Made by a program: the position numbers and the translations under genes. A model generated the notes under the pieces. That model worked only from the letters and a program-made list of their open reading frames with translations. It did not search any database and was not told the DNA's origin. Below are positions 11,195-22,234 of a DNA stretch of 64,000 bases, piece by piece. This DNA comes from Trichobilharzia szidati (taxonomy: Eukaryota > Platyhelminthes > Trematoda > Strigeidida > Schistosomatidae). Every line of letters starts with the position of its first letter. The stretch's first letter is position 1. The stretch covers positions 18,858,804 through 18,922,803 of the forward strand of contig OX235277.1 of assembly GCA_944472155.2 (NCBI GenBank). Reading direction: 5' to 3'.

Positions 11195-11500
11195 GGATAT
11201 TCTATCCTCGTGGTCCACTTTTGGAAGACAGCACCTTAAAATCAATAATAAACAAATTACTACTGTACAAAAGGTATATCGACGGCACTTTTGCAGTCTG
11301 TCAGGATGTCTTAGATTTAAACTGTATCTTACAAGAATTCAAGAATTCCCACCCTTCAATTAAATTCACAAAGGAGTTAGAAAATGAATCGAAGATTCCA
11401 TTTCTCGATGTAGAACTGACAAGAACAGATGATGCAATGGCCAACTGGCGAACTTCAACAGTTAGATACCTGTGAGTTGAAAAAGAGCTCTCATTATCTT
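11195..11500 (+). mobile_element. Penelope-like element RT fragment
   Basis: Frame 11221-11475 reads INKLLLYKRYIDGTFAV, then LQEFKNSHPSIKFTKELE and KIPFLDVELTR. The PLE catalytic box RYVDDTF appears as RYIDGTF, with the second Asp changed to Gly. FLDV and the spacing are typical of PLE reverse transcriptases. Sequence to about 11840 may be related but is not recognised. Confidence 0.75.
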
Positions 11501-12094
11501 ATTGACTCATCGTATCAGAAGGACTTGAAACAATGACTGCTTAGAAGAAGAGCTCTTCTTTCTCAAAATGAATACACCCGGCACCTCTCGTGCAACCAAA
11601 GCCAAAAAGAGAGGAATGCACTTCAATACCAGAGAAAATACTGCAGTATGAATCTGAACCTCAGGGGAGATTTAGTGGCAGATATTCTACAGAGGGGAAT
11701 CTCCATTCCCCTAAAGACCTTTCCTGCAGCTAGGCACGTAGGTCGTTCTATGCGCGCATGTTTTCAAAACATATTAGAGAACATCACCCAGCATGGCTGC
11801 AAAGATAAGGTATTGGTTCAATCCGAAGTACCATAACTGAACGCCACGTCAACACCTGTGACAACATCTCAACTAACTACTCATCCATTATTCAGAGTCA
11901 TTTATGAAGTAAACAAAAATCAACCAAAGGCATTGTGTGTTTCCGAATTCTTTGTACTACTGCAGAAGCCCTTTCTGTATGTATCGAGAAGATGGAGCTA
12001 TATGTTCAAAAGGCAGTAGCCAAACCTCTATATTTACCATGGATCTAGTTTGGTTTGACTCTTTAGTTCCCGTGTTTCTTTCATATCAGATAAG

Positions 12095-12185
12095 TGATGC
12101 AGTATTAACAAGTGGATGACAAGGTTTCGAGCATAAATTATTGCTACTCATAATCAATATCAATCTAGTCACATGTTTTCACATT
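12095..12185 (-). repeat. PLE family B terminal sequence
   Basis: Reverse complement reads TTGATTATGAGTAGC, loop, ATGCTCGAAACCTTGTC. Lies downstream, in minus sense, of the PLE coding fragment at 12395-12780. Confidence 0.65.
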
Positions 12186-12394
12186 TTATCTTATATATTT
12201 TTTCTCTCTTTCTGTCTCTCCGACGCGTTGCGTCATTCCGATTGATGCATGTGTGCGGAGTTGAATCGATAAACAAAGCTTTAGTGACTAACCTCTCTCT
12301 CTCCACCTAACTATATCACTTTTTAATACTCCCAGCCTATTGTGTGATGATCACATGGAAGTGAGTGCAATGCAATGACTGAGCTATATATTTT

Positions 12395-12780
12395 TTTTTC
12401 TAGGTTATTTAACTTATTAGGGTCAATTATTCTGAGTCTAGCTAGATTTTTATGTTCCAACAGTCTAGTGGACCTCGATCTACTAGTGGTTTGACCTGTG
12501 TAATTGACCTCAATAACAGTGATTACACGGTCTTTAGTAAATTATATTATTTTTCTTAATTGGATTTATTGGGTTCTTACGCTGACAAAGTTTATCTTTG
12601 AGAGAGTTGGATGGTTGGTTGGTTTAAATGCCACCCGAATTCCAGCGCCATTCAGAATTCTACTTAAGACCTCTGACGTTCCTTCTTTATACAACAGTGC
12701 TACAGAGGCTTTGAATTCTATATGATTTTCGTGTTACGCAACTACTTTCTAATCTCGTATAGTTTCTTCTACTAAGCCTC
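12395..12780 (-). mobile_element. Penelope-like element fragment (family B)
   Basis: Minus strand reads FKASVALLYKEGTSEVLSRI, AGIRVAFKPTN and later EVNYTGQTTS and RLLEHKNLARLR. Same order as at 4146-4690, with several breaks. Confidence 0.7.
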
Positions 12781-12889
12781 TTGTAGTTTATATTCACACA
12801 CCTACGAACTTTCATATCAAGCTAAAAATTACCATCATCTTTAATCTCCTCCTTCGTTACTATGTGGAGTTAAATAATAATAATAAAGT

Positions 12890-13955
12890 TGTTATGTTCG
12901 CCCAACAAGGTAGAGGAAGAATTAAGCTTTGTTGAAAAATACCTTAAGGAAAACGGGTATCCAAAAGGATTTATCCTAAAGTACAGCTAAGAAAGAGATG
13001 AGAAAGAGAAGTATCCAACAGTTGAAAAGAAGAAAGCATTCATTTGCCTCCCATACAAAGGAGAAACAGTATCGCAAAAGATTGAAAAGAGGATGAAAGG
13101 AGCAATAAAGAGAAGTTTCCCTGCAGAGAAGCTGGTGACACTATATACAGCACTACATGCTCTATAAGCCAATCAAAACTGGATAAGTACCCTGCTGATG
13201 TTACCTCCAAATGCATTTATAAATTTACGTGCATCTGCGGCAGCAAATACATTGGAAGGACAGAAAGAAGGGCCTATATCCGGTTTTCTGAGCATATTCT
13301 GAGAAACTTATGCTTAAAAGGAAGCATATATCTACAAAATGCAATTACCAGAAACTTTGTGAATACGGGCCATTTCGTCGAGATTTCCAAATCCTCCAAA
13401 ATATTAAACATACAAAGGACAGCGAATCTACTACGATTTACTGCTGAAACTGTTGCAATCAAACGTCTCAGACCAAACTTATGCACACAGACAGAGAGAG
13501 TGCAGTCAATCTCTCACTCCCTTGGTAACGATATCACTTTCATTACACTGGTTAGTCATACACACTAGTGAGCTCAGCTCACTAAGCAAGTTTTCAAATT
13601 GATGAACTTTAACCTTCTTGAGTTTCCATGTTGACATACAAGCTAACACTGTTTATTAGATTTTTCTGTTTTCTGTCTTCTCTCACCCTCCTTCCTTTTT
13701 TTTCATAGTTTGATAACATATAAATTGATCGTAACTTAAACTGTAAATTGTAATACTTATATTCCGGATATGTTCATCTTATAATGTCTTCTCTATTACC
13801 TTTCAAACATTGAAGTATGAAATCTTATTATTTATAACCGTTGTAATTTCAGGTAGTTTGCAGCTGAAGAGAACCTGTGAAATAGAATGATATCATTTTA
13901 TACTGCATATCTGGTCTTCCTTTCTCTATCGAAATTTATCAAGGGAACCAAATGT
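12890..13955 (+). mobile_element. Penelope-like element 3' part (family A)
   Basis: Reads NKVEEELSFVEKYLKENGYP, KKKAFICLPYKGETVSQKIE, then SKLDKYPADVTSKCIYKFT, and the GIY-YIG domain KYIGRTERRAYIRFSEHI. Isolated stops are present. A long 3' UTR follows to TCAAGGGAACC near 13950. The large inverted arm starts inside this element (about 12970). Confidence 0.85.
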
Positions 13956-14139
13956 ATGAAATAATAGTTGTATCTGTGTGAACTTATGTATGTAAATGCG
14001 ATTGTACAGTTGTGCTTAGGGAATGAAATTGCTGAACTTCTTGTCCTTTTCTCTCTAATATATCCACAGATGGGTTTTTTTTTATACGATTTGAAAATTT
14101 AATACGATAAAAAGAAAAAAAAGGATGAAAAATACCTAC

Positions 14140-14325
14140 TTGTTTGGAAGACTGTGTACTTTTTTGTGAACCACCCTCCTGTGAATCTGGTGCAGCAGTA
14201 GCAAGCTCTTGAACTTTATCTCTTAACTTTTGAGCAGATGCACCTGTAATACGATCGATTGGTAAAGTGCCACGTAAAAATACAAATGTAGGCAATGATC
14301 GAACATTGTACTGTTGTGCAACATC
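14140..14325 (-). CDS. TXNL1: TXNL1-like gene, exon 2 (C-terminal half of thioredoxin domain)
   Basis: A 186-base exon (62 residues, phase 0) lies between acceptor TTTCTTAG and donor GTAGGT on the minus strand. It begins DVAQQYNVRSLPTFVFLRG, which is the second half of a thioredoxin fold: the conserved cis-proline motif (LPTF) and following strand are present. It continues through ASAQKLRDKVQEL and ends in a Ser/Gln-rich linker (GGSQKSTQSSKQ) before the PITH domain. Joined to exon 1 it reads across the junction as [16 protein letters not shown], a normal thioredoxin arrangement. It lies inside the left arm of the large inverted duplication; its twin is at 36131-36316, with a few amino-acid changes. 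Confidence 0.88.
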
Positions 14326-14399
14326 CTAAGAAATAATTACAAAATAAAGTTATGGAGGTATAATGGAGAAGATTTGTAGTTCAGGTGAGATGATTTTGA

Positions 14400-14530
14400 T
14401 GTAGTTGTATTCACTGAGCTGGATAGCTTAGTTGAGAAGTACTGCTGACGACGGTGAGTTGCCCAGAGCAAGGTAATGAAAGCATCGCATGTAAACCAAT
14501 CAGCTCAGATAACACGACTACACCGAAATA
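14400..14530. repeat. Short foldback element, left arm
   Basis: GTAGTTGTATTCACTGAGCT at the left is mirrored by CAGCTCAGATAACACGACTA at the right, enclosing about 75 bases. Half-copies occur at 9058-9095. Confidence 0.6.
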
Positions 14531-14559
14531 AAATAAAGTAGAACACAACATTTAAATAT

Positions 14560-15680
14560 ACCACACATCTGAAGTGATGACAACCAGTGGTGTCCGTCAG
14601 GAATGCCCAATGTCCCCATTTCTGTTTAATTTCATCACTGGTGTACTAAGGGACTTAACCCTAACCAGTTAGGGATTGATTTGTCACCAGGAAACCGTCT
14701 TATTGACTTTGAATATGCGCATGATGAAATTCTCCTAGGTGAAGACGCTGGTAAAATTCAGAATCTTCTGAACACCTTGAGGAGCGGGAATATTCAAATA
14801 TAAGCATGTGATTTGTTCCTGTCAAATATTGGGGGATGCTACAGGACTGGAGTACATCAACTCCTAGTTTGGAGATAGAGTGAAGTGGTAGAGTGTGTTG
14901 ACCATTTCCCTTATTTGGGAATTTGCGTCAGTCCCAGCGCGTTGACTGCTGACGAAACCTCAACATGGATACAGAAGGCTCGTTTGGTATTTGCCAACTT
15001 ACGCCGTCTCTGGAGTAGACGTGATATTCGGCTGGCTATCGATCAAAGGACGTGTATACTGCTCAGCTGTAGTTCGCTCTGTCCTTTATGGCTAGCTGTG
15101 AGAAATAGTCATTGAAAACGGAAGACATGAAAAGGCTAGGTATCTGTTATCAAAAGGTGTCTGCGTTCTATTTCCCATGTTAGGTGGCATAATAGAATGA
15201 GAAGTATTGAGGTTCGGTGTCTAGTGGTAGATGCGAATATGTGTAACGCATGCCTAACTATTGCCTTTCTGTACGGGAAATGTTAGCTGACATAGGATGG
15301 ATCAGGTCTGAAAAGATCTCTAGTGGTGGCCGTAGGTAGGTGTAGACTGGCTTCCTGATTGGTTGGGTTCCTCGGGATGGTGGGTACCAATGAAGGCTGG
15401 AGACAATTGGTGATATGACTGGCTCAAAATCGTTGTCAATGGCTGGGGCACATGCATTCACTCTTTATGATTTGTCGGTCATATCCAATAAAACTCTATT
15501 GTTCTTCCCTTTCACTATTATTTTTCCTTCCCACTTCTGTTTATTATCTCTGTTTCGACGCATCTATCTTTACTCCCTTCTCTTGCTTTGTATGCTACAT
15601 GGAGGGAGTGTGGCTATTCGAACTGGTGTACATATGTGAAAAGTTCTCTGTCGAAAGCAGTCAGTCAGTCACTACTGTAA
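14560..15680 (+). mobile_element. RTE-like LINE fragment (family R1) with RT core
   Basis: Begins with TTSGVRQECPMSPFLFNFIT and reaches the catalytic region as LIDFEYAHDEILL, where the usual YADD is YAHD. It continues with VEYVD-type sequence (VECVDHFPYLGICVSPS, LRRLWSRRDIRLA) and degenerates to a CAGTCAGTCA tail. The right arm retains only its two ends (35640-35890). Confidence 0.8.
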
Positions 15681-16562
15681 GAAAACTAACAGGAGTACAC
15701 AGCATTAGGCTGTTATGAGTTTTTATTCTAATAAATACAATATTATCACCATTGTAACATATAATCAGTTTCTCTATACTCATCTTTGCTACTCTGCAGA
15801 CTTAAGCCTTATAAAATGCTTCCTTAAAGCCAAGTGAAATAATAGCCTCTACGACGGAAGTACTATTTGATATTTTAATGTGTCAGTGAACAATTTCACA
15901 GAAATGAAAACGAAGAGTATTGAAGTGACTGATTCTTTACTATAGAACTTTACACAGAGACAAATCCCGCCTTCAAGTGAAGAAATACGGCAATTGTTAG
16001 ACGCTGGTAAGTATGCTTGCATTTCCTAATCTGTCGAAGGGTGAGTATATATGATCAATACATCATCTTCCTGCCTGGTTTCCTCGGGTTTGTTTCTCTC
16101 GAGCACCACTTAATATACACGTGAAACTACATGTCCTAGCCGCCCCGATCAATGAAGCTTCACAACCACCACATCGACTGACTATCCTTCCTTAATCAAC
16201 AATCTACTTCTAACGTTAATAACGCCCAACATATTATGTTACTTAACGCGAGAAAACCGAACACAAACACTTATGGTGAAAGTCAGTTCCTAAAAGTTTT
16301 CGACTTTTACCGACCATATCTCACAGTCAGTATTCGCGGAAACATCAAACACCAGGAGAATTAGAAACTTGGATTTGTACAAAGCAAAAAAACGTCAGCT
16401 GGCGTTGTGACCTGTCAATGATACTCTTGAGCTCAAGGGTTTCCACTTTAAATAACTATTGACACTGACTTAACTCTCTGAACTAATACCAAGTGGTACA
16501 AACTCAAATCGCCTAATAGTGATTGTTTCAAAGAAGTCAAATAATAAACACTTAACATTTAC

Positions 16563-16772
16563 CTCAAGTTTATCAACATCAATTTTGAGGAATTTCATTT
16601 TCGTGTACCTAGTACTTAATTCTTTAAAGATGGGTGCTATTTCAGAACAAGGATGGCACCATGTAGCATAGAAATCTATAACTACAATAGCTGGACCATT
16701 GGCAACATTTGCTGCCTCTTGTAAAATTTGTTCAAGTTGTTCTTTATCAGCAACGTTGATCACAGTAGCCAT
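16563..16772 (-). CDS. TXNL1: TXNL1-like gene, exon 1 (start and redox motif)
   Basis: The frame starts ATG at 16772 and encodes 70 residues: [17 protein letters not shown] at the N-terminus, [19 protein letters not shown] around the redox site, and [10 protein letters not shown] before the donor GTAAAT. It is the N-terminal half of a cytosolic thioredoxin domain with no signal peptide. The active site is Cys-His-Pro-Cys, not the usual Cys-Gly-Pro-Cys of thioredoxin and TXNL1. The start is chosen because it is the only upstream Met in frame and gives the normal thioredoxin length. The role inferred from the family is a cytosolic proteasome-associated thiol-disulfide reductase. The twin exon at 33636-33845 differs by a Glu to Lys change (APIFKE versus APIFKK). 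The frame stays open past the donor only by chance. Confidence 0.9.
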
Positions 16773-17009
16773 TGGGATAAGTGGGTCTGTGAAATATAAA
16801 AATCAAAGTTATGTATACAAAGATACTTGTGAAAAGCAAACATATTTTAACACTAGTTAACGATAATCATGTATGAAATAATGAAACACATTTAGAAAGC
16901 GCTGAGGAGCAGCTATCTTATTTGTCTGATGGGATGAAAGAACAGTTGCACGAACTGATCATCTCCTGAGCATCTAATACAGTCATAACTAATGTCATTT
17001 CATATTAGT

Positions 17010-17110
17010 TTGTTTATTAGGTATATCACACAGTGATGAAACAGTATTATTTACTGGATGACGTTTCGAACAAAATTTATTGCCGTTCATAATCATATCA
17101 ATTGTAATCA
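17010..17110 (-). repeat. PLE family B terminal sequence, inner left
   Basis: Reverse complement of 18030-18130: GGATGACGTTTCGAACAAAA then GCCGTTCATAATCATATCAA. With the plus copy it encloses the RTE-like fragment 17155-17998. Confidence 0.75.
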
Positions 17111-17154
17111 CACGATTTCAAAACTTGAGTTTTATAGTTTTCTTTGTCTTCTAT

Positions 17155-17998
17155 TTGTCGTAGGGGTAGATATCCGGATGAGATTTCCAACCGTATAATG
17201 AAAGCTAGGGTGGCATACATCAACTTGAGCCACATCTGGCGCCGTCGCGACGTTAGCATGGCTGTCAAAGGTCGGGTATACAATGCTTCGGTGCGGGCTG
17301 CGCTGCTCTACGCCTGTGAAACCTGGCCTCTCCGAGCTGAGGATGTGAGGCAACTCTGCGTGTTCGATCACCGCTGTCTCCGCAGGATTGCTTGCGTTCG
17401 ATGGCATCATCACGTGAGTAATTCTGAGGTTCGGCGGCGTGTGTTTGAACACAGTGGAGATCACCATTCATTGAGTGTCGTCATCTGGAAACACCAGCTC
17501 CGGTGGCTTGGACATGTGCTGCGAATGTCACCCCAGAGGCTTCCGTACAGGTCCCTGTTCGCTAGCCCTGGGACGGGATGGAAAAGGCGGAGAGGTGGTC
17601 AGCCCATGACGTGGCGTCGTGGGATGAAGGATTTCTGTGCTAGATTAGCATCGGTTGGTGTGTCACGACTCCCTGGTTGGGGTCTGAGAGATAGCTCAAA
17701 TCGATGGCTCGAAACGTTATCGGATATGGCCAAGAATCGTAATCAATGGCGAATGTGTTGCGATTTCCTTCTTTCTTCCATTCCCGATGATAGTTAACGA
17801 ACACTGTTTGAACCTGTTAAGAATGAGTGTTTTCCTTCCAGATGAAGTTCTTTATTCGTTCTCTACTTATATATATTTTTTCTTTTCCTGCCTTCCTTTC
17901 TTTTTCATATATGTTGTTTTATTATTATTGTGTGGCGCATCCTTCTTGGTGCCATATTGTACCAAGTTTTAATGCGTTTAAATAAATAAATAAATAAA
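17155..17998 (+). mobile_element. RTE-like LINE 3' fragment, GC-richer subfamily
   Basis: A frame of 217 residues ends at 17797 and reads NRIMKARVAYINLSHIWRRR, RAALLYACETWPLRAEDV, FDHRCLRRIACVRWHHHVSN, LRWLGHVLRMSPQRLPYRS and MAKNRNQWRM. The 3' UTR ends in a TAAATAAATAAATAAA tail. It sits between two inverted PLE-terminal sequences; the right arm has the same pair without this insertion. Confidence 0.88.
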
Positions 17999-18165
17999 AT
18001 AAAACTCAAGTTTTGAAATCGTGTGATTACAATTAATATGATTATGAACGGCAATAAATTTTGTTCGAAACGTCATCCAGTAAATAATACTGTTTCACTG
18101 TGCGATACATCTAATAAACAAATTAATATGGAATTACTATCACAGTGTCCAAGTTTTACACATAT
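17999..18165 (+). repeat. PLE family B terminal sequence, inner right
   Basis: Reads AATATGATTATGAACGGCAA, then TTGTTCGAAACGTCATCCAG, ending CACAGTGTCCAAGTTTTAC. Confidence 0.75.
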
Positions 18166-20955
18166 AATAACTAATGTGAGTTGAAGATCAACGGTTCTCT
18201 TTTAACCCTATCAAGACCACATTTCTTTATATAAAAGTGTACCATAGCTTATCAGTATTGTAAAAATTCGGCTCACCAAAAATAAACTAGCACTATATAT
18301 AACAAGACATACTTAATGACCTGCAACAGGAAGTGGATTTGATAAGACGGCTTGATTTATCTGTATTTTAACTCGAATCGATAGCACACAATCAAAAACT
18401 TCAGGAATGTGGTGTCATTCGACAGAAATGTTGGTGTCTGACAAACAAACTAATTCCCGTTGAAGATTAACAATGAAGATTACTTATGCACTCTTCTACT
18501 TAATTAGGCGGAGTATTCATATATATATTCATATCCATATTTGAAAGATTAACGAAAAGTGGTTTACATATTCTTACCAGTAAGTTGTGACAGCCGATCA
18601 AGGCCTGTGTGCTGACGAAGCAGTAAAACTTCGGATATAAAAACTAACAAATTTAAGTAATGGGCGTCTAATTTGAACGAGCTCCAGCTAAAAATAACTA
18701 GCTGTTATTTTATCGTTTATGAAGGCACGTTATAAAGAGTCCTAGGCTTAAAATTGATCTGGCTTTATACTGATTGAAATTGCATCAAAATAATAAATTA
18801 CTGTTGCTAGATTGTAGTTGACTTCTTGCTGTGATCTTGACTTTTGAACACCATTTCAGCGGTAAATAAATAAGTTTAAACACATCTCACTCCCTTTCCT
18901 TTGTCGATTAAATAAACTACCTAAGTCAGTGTGACCAACGACAATTATTTTACACAATTTTCAAGTGTATAAAACGTAGCACCGTTTCAATTAAATTTTG
19001 TCTGCACCTCAAACTAAATTATAGCTATATTTCAGTAGTTTATACAGTGATAAATTTTTGTTTTTGGGGTAACAGTAAAGAATAGACATCAACTTCAGAC
19101 GACCTTGAAACAGCCAATCAGATTCTTTTACGTGAAAGTGGTACTTAATTTACAAAGAAGCGTATCTGCAATATGTAATAAAAATGAATCATATAGGGTA
19201 TATATCTCTAATATGCTGCAAAAACTGGTCCCGAATTCTCATAGAAGTGGTTATAGACATATCAAACCAATGTATTCTCTATTTCTCCAGCTGTAGCAAA
19301 TACTGGTTGCATATACGCGATATGTTACTGAGGGAGAGCTTTGATTTCGAGACGAAAGTGTCTAAAAAAATTACCACTTATGTACGACTTACCAACTTGT
19401 ACAGACTACCTCATGTAATATAGAGGTTGCATCTGAATGTATAACCATAAATAGTTCGGCAGTACTTTTGTAGAGTCATTATGCCTTTACATATGCATGT
19501 TTTATTCCTGTCTATCAACCAATTTTCCACAGAGAAGTCAAAAACCAAATCTAGGAGACATTTTCAACGAGGATTTTGATTAGCAAGCATTGGTAATGCC
19601 GAGCTATCTGATTGGTAATATTTCGAGCATCTCTAAGTGTTATACCAACTATCGTCCACTTATTATTAATATGGGTAATGTGTTATTCGATGTACATTCT
19701 ATGCACAACAAACTTAGAGCAAACACTAATATGATTTCAAAGAAAACTACCAAGTACGTAACAAGCTTTTTACTAGTACTTAGCACAACAAGAAACCAAC
19801 GAACTCAAATGAAATTATCAGAACAGATTGCAATTTTACTTATTGTTGAGGTTTGTTAGGATGTCACTTTTTAGAAGGGCAATCTACAAAATTCCCAGTC
19901 AAAATACTTGACTGTTACGTGTCTGTTGACCTGAGTTCAAACGGTAGTCTACCAGATTTTAGAAAACATTAGAAACTAACTTAAACTGTAAATCGACGAA
20001 ACTTCCAGTCAAAAGCAATAACTACAACAACTACCGTAATGGATAGATTCACAAATAATTTTGTTTAATATGACAAAACTATACACATTTGAACTATTTT
20101 TCCACAATCATTTCGCTAAGCACAAGCATCTTTTTAGTGTATTTACTATTCAGATATTCTAACTGATTTTAATGCATCATTTGAACTAACACCAGTTGGG
20201 AATGTCACTCTTTATGTTTATCGGATATGCGAATTTCGTAGTACTATGGATCAAGGAAACAAAAACGATTGGATCGAAGACGGCCTCGTTCATATCGACA
20301 CGTTTTAGAAGATACAACAACTAAACTACCTATTCATTGGTTCATACGTTGAAAACAAATTCCTACAGATACTTGAACAAGTGTGAGTTTTGTGGGCCAT
20401 TTTAGCTTTGTCTTTAATGGGGATAATTAAAATTTCAATATAAGAACTAATTTCACATGTGGAGATAGGGTGGGTGACCACTCAGTAGGACGACGAATAG
20501 TAACATATGCTACAGCTATATTCGTAAAACTTCTGGAAATAATAAAAAAGCTTACAAAGATTTATCCCTGACTACTCGCAAAGACTAGTGGCTCAGAAGG
20601 TAGTCAACAACATAAGAACACTTAAATAAAGGCTGATTGTATTTGGTGTCTAGTCGACCTGAGCAAATATATTGGATTAAGTGTGTTTTAACTTTAGCTT
20701 TTTTATAATGCCAAATACTAGGTAGCCTAGAAATACGTCAAATACCATGAAACCACAATACCATATGAAGAAATCCAAACCACCCACCAGACGTCAGAAT
20801 TTGAATAATTGCCAATATCCAATATTCAATTTGTAAGCCAACCAGTGTATTCTTGTTTACCTTTATTCCCACGCCTGTGGTGAGTCTCAACCCAGTCTTT
20901 AGAAAGTTATTTGATGGTTTCTCCACGGCTGATCGTGATTCCTTTAGCACATCCA
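18166..20955. other. Upstream DNA of TXNL1-like exon 1, no gene seen
   Basis: Short frames only, none recognised. Mirrored at 30374-33000 with substitutions and small indels that do not respect any reading frame, so coding is unlikely. Probably holds 5' sequence of the gene in either arm. Confidence 0.6.
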
Positions 20956-21409
20956 ATATCCAATATCCTGATTACGAGCTAGTATAAACCAGTGATTTCT
21001 TTGAGCTCGCTTCTTGATTGTAAGGTAGAGGTTCCAGATCTTCGGTGAACTTATGCGTAGTAAATCCCACCACTCGACTGCTTTAGCTCTGGTAGACTCC
21101 AAGAGGAGTGGTGCGAGGATTGGTCAAGATGTGGTTTGTAGTGTGCAGTATGTTAGGACTCAGTTGCTGCCGTGAATGGAGTTTGACCTAACACCCGTTG
21201 GTCATTCGGTGTAGTCATAAAAGCAGAATAGTAATAATAATAACAGGTTGTAGTGTAGATAATATAGGTTGAGATAAGTGAAATAATAAAAGTGAAATAA
21301 TAAAGGTGACCTAAGGAAAAGATAGAGTAGTCGGTACAGTGAGAGAAGACAGAACGGGTCGTGGGGATTTAGCTTGTATGCTTATCCATTGACAGTGTGG
21401 TTTCAAATT

Positions 21410-22234
21410 TTAAGAGGATAAGCCATTGAGACACAAACCATGCATTTCTGCATGATTGTCCAGCTTCCGCTTAAAAGTCTCCACAGATGGCGCTGTAGTC
21501 ACGGCCGCCGGTAAAGCGTTCCAGAGACGGCAAACTCGAAGCGAAAAGAAATGTGAACGCACTCGAGTCTTTGGTCTCTGCTGTGCTATCCTTAGCGGGC
21601 TACCTCGTGGAAGCCTATAATCACTTAATGGCAGGATGCTCTTATTAGGGTGGGCCTGGTCATTTAAGATCTTATGGACGGTGATGAGGTCTCCCCTGTG
21701 ACTACGGTAACTAAGTGTGAAAAGATTTAATTTCTTCAGTCTTTCCTCATATGATTTGTTGAGGAGGCCGATCACACATTTTGTCGCTCGTCTCTGGACA
21801 CTTTCTAGAATTTTAGCATCCCTTTTGAGTAGCGGAGGAGCAATGATATTATGCACCTCAAGGAGTGGCCTCACGTATGTCGTATACAACGTTAAGAATA
21901 GTTCGGGAGTAAGAGCTCCCAGCTGCCTATGCATAAAGTGTAAAGTTGCGTAAGCTTTGGCGACGTCCCTCGTGTAATTTACACTGGTGTCTAGCTTTTC
22001 TGTTAAAATAAGACCTAGGTCGCGTTCTGATGGCACACAACTCAAGTTCTGGCCACCAAGGGTGTAATTTACACTCTGTGACCTACCGGAATGAAGTTGC
22101 ACTACTTTGCACTTCTTTGGGTTGAAAGGCATTCCGTTAGCCAGAGCCCAGTCCCGCAGAGTTTGCAGGTCAGCCTGCAATCTGTCAGAGTCTTCCGATG
22201 AGTTTATTGCTCTCCAAATCTTTACGTCGTCAGC
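21410..22234 (-). pseudogene. CR1-like ORF2, C-terminal end
   Basis: Same frame as the RT block, read through the TAG at its end: ADDVKIWRAINSSEDSDRLQ and onward. It contains the thumb-region motifs FNPKKCKVVQLHSG and ERDLGLIL, then IKC-type helices and SLRVCRLWNALP near the end. The stop is at 21410. 3' untranslated sequence follows to about 21200. Confidence 0.8.

Larger units (their letters stand above)
12970..20955. repeat. Left arm of large inverted duplication
   Basis: This segment recurs in reverse complement at about 30374-37435. The inner end matches at GTGCTAAAGGAATCAC and the outer end at TTATCCTAAAGTACAGC. It contains a PLE 3' part, TXNL1-like exons 1-2 and about 2.8 kb of upstream DNA. 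Its length differs from the other arm because it keeps an RTE-like fragment of about 1.1 kb (14560-15680) that is mostly deleted on the right, and has another of about 840 bases (17155-17998) that is absent there. By eye the arms differ by several percent plus indels. Confidence 0.9.

Noticed and set aside
20738..20956. 72-residue frame near the inner end of the left arm
   Set aside because: The mirrored sequence in the right arm has changes and breaks not compatible with coding conservation.
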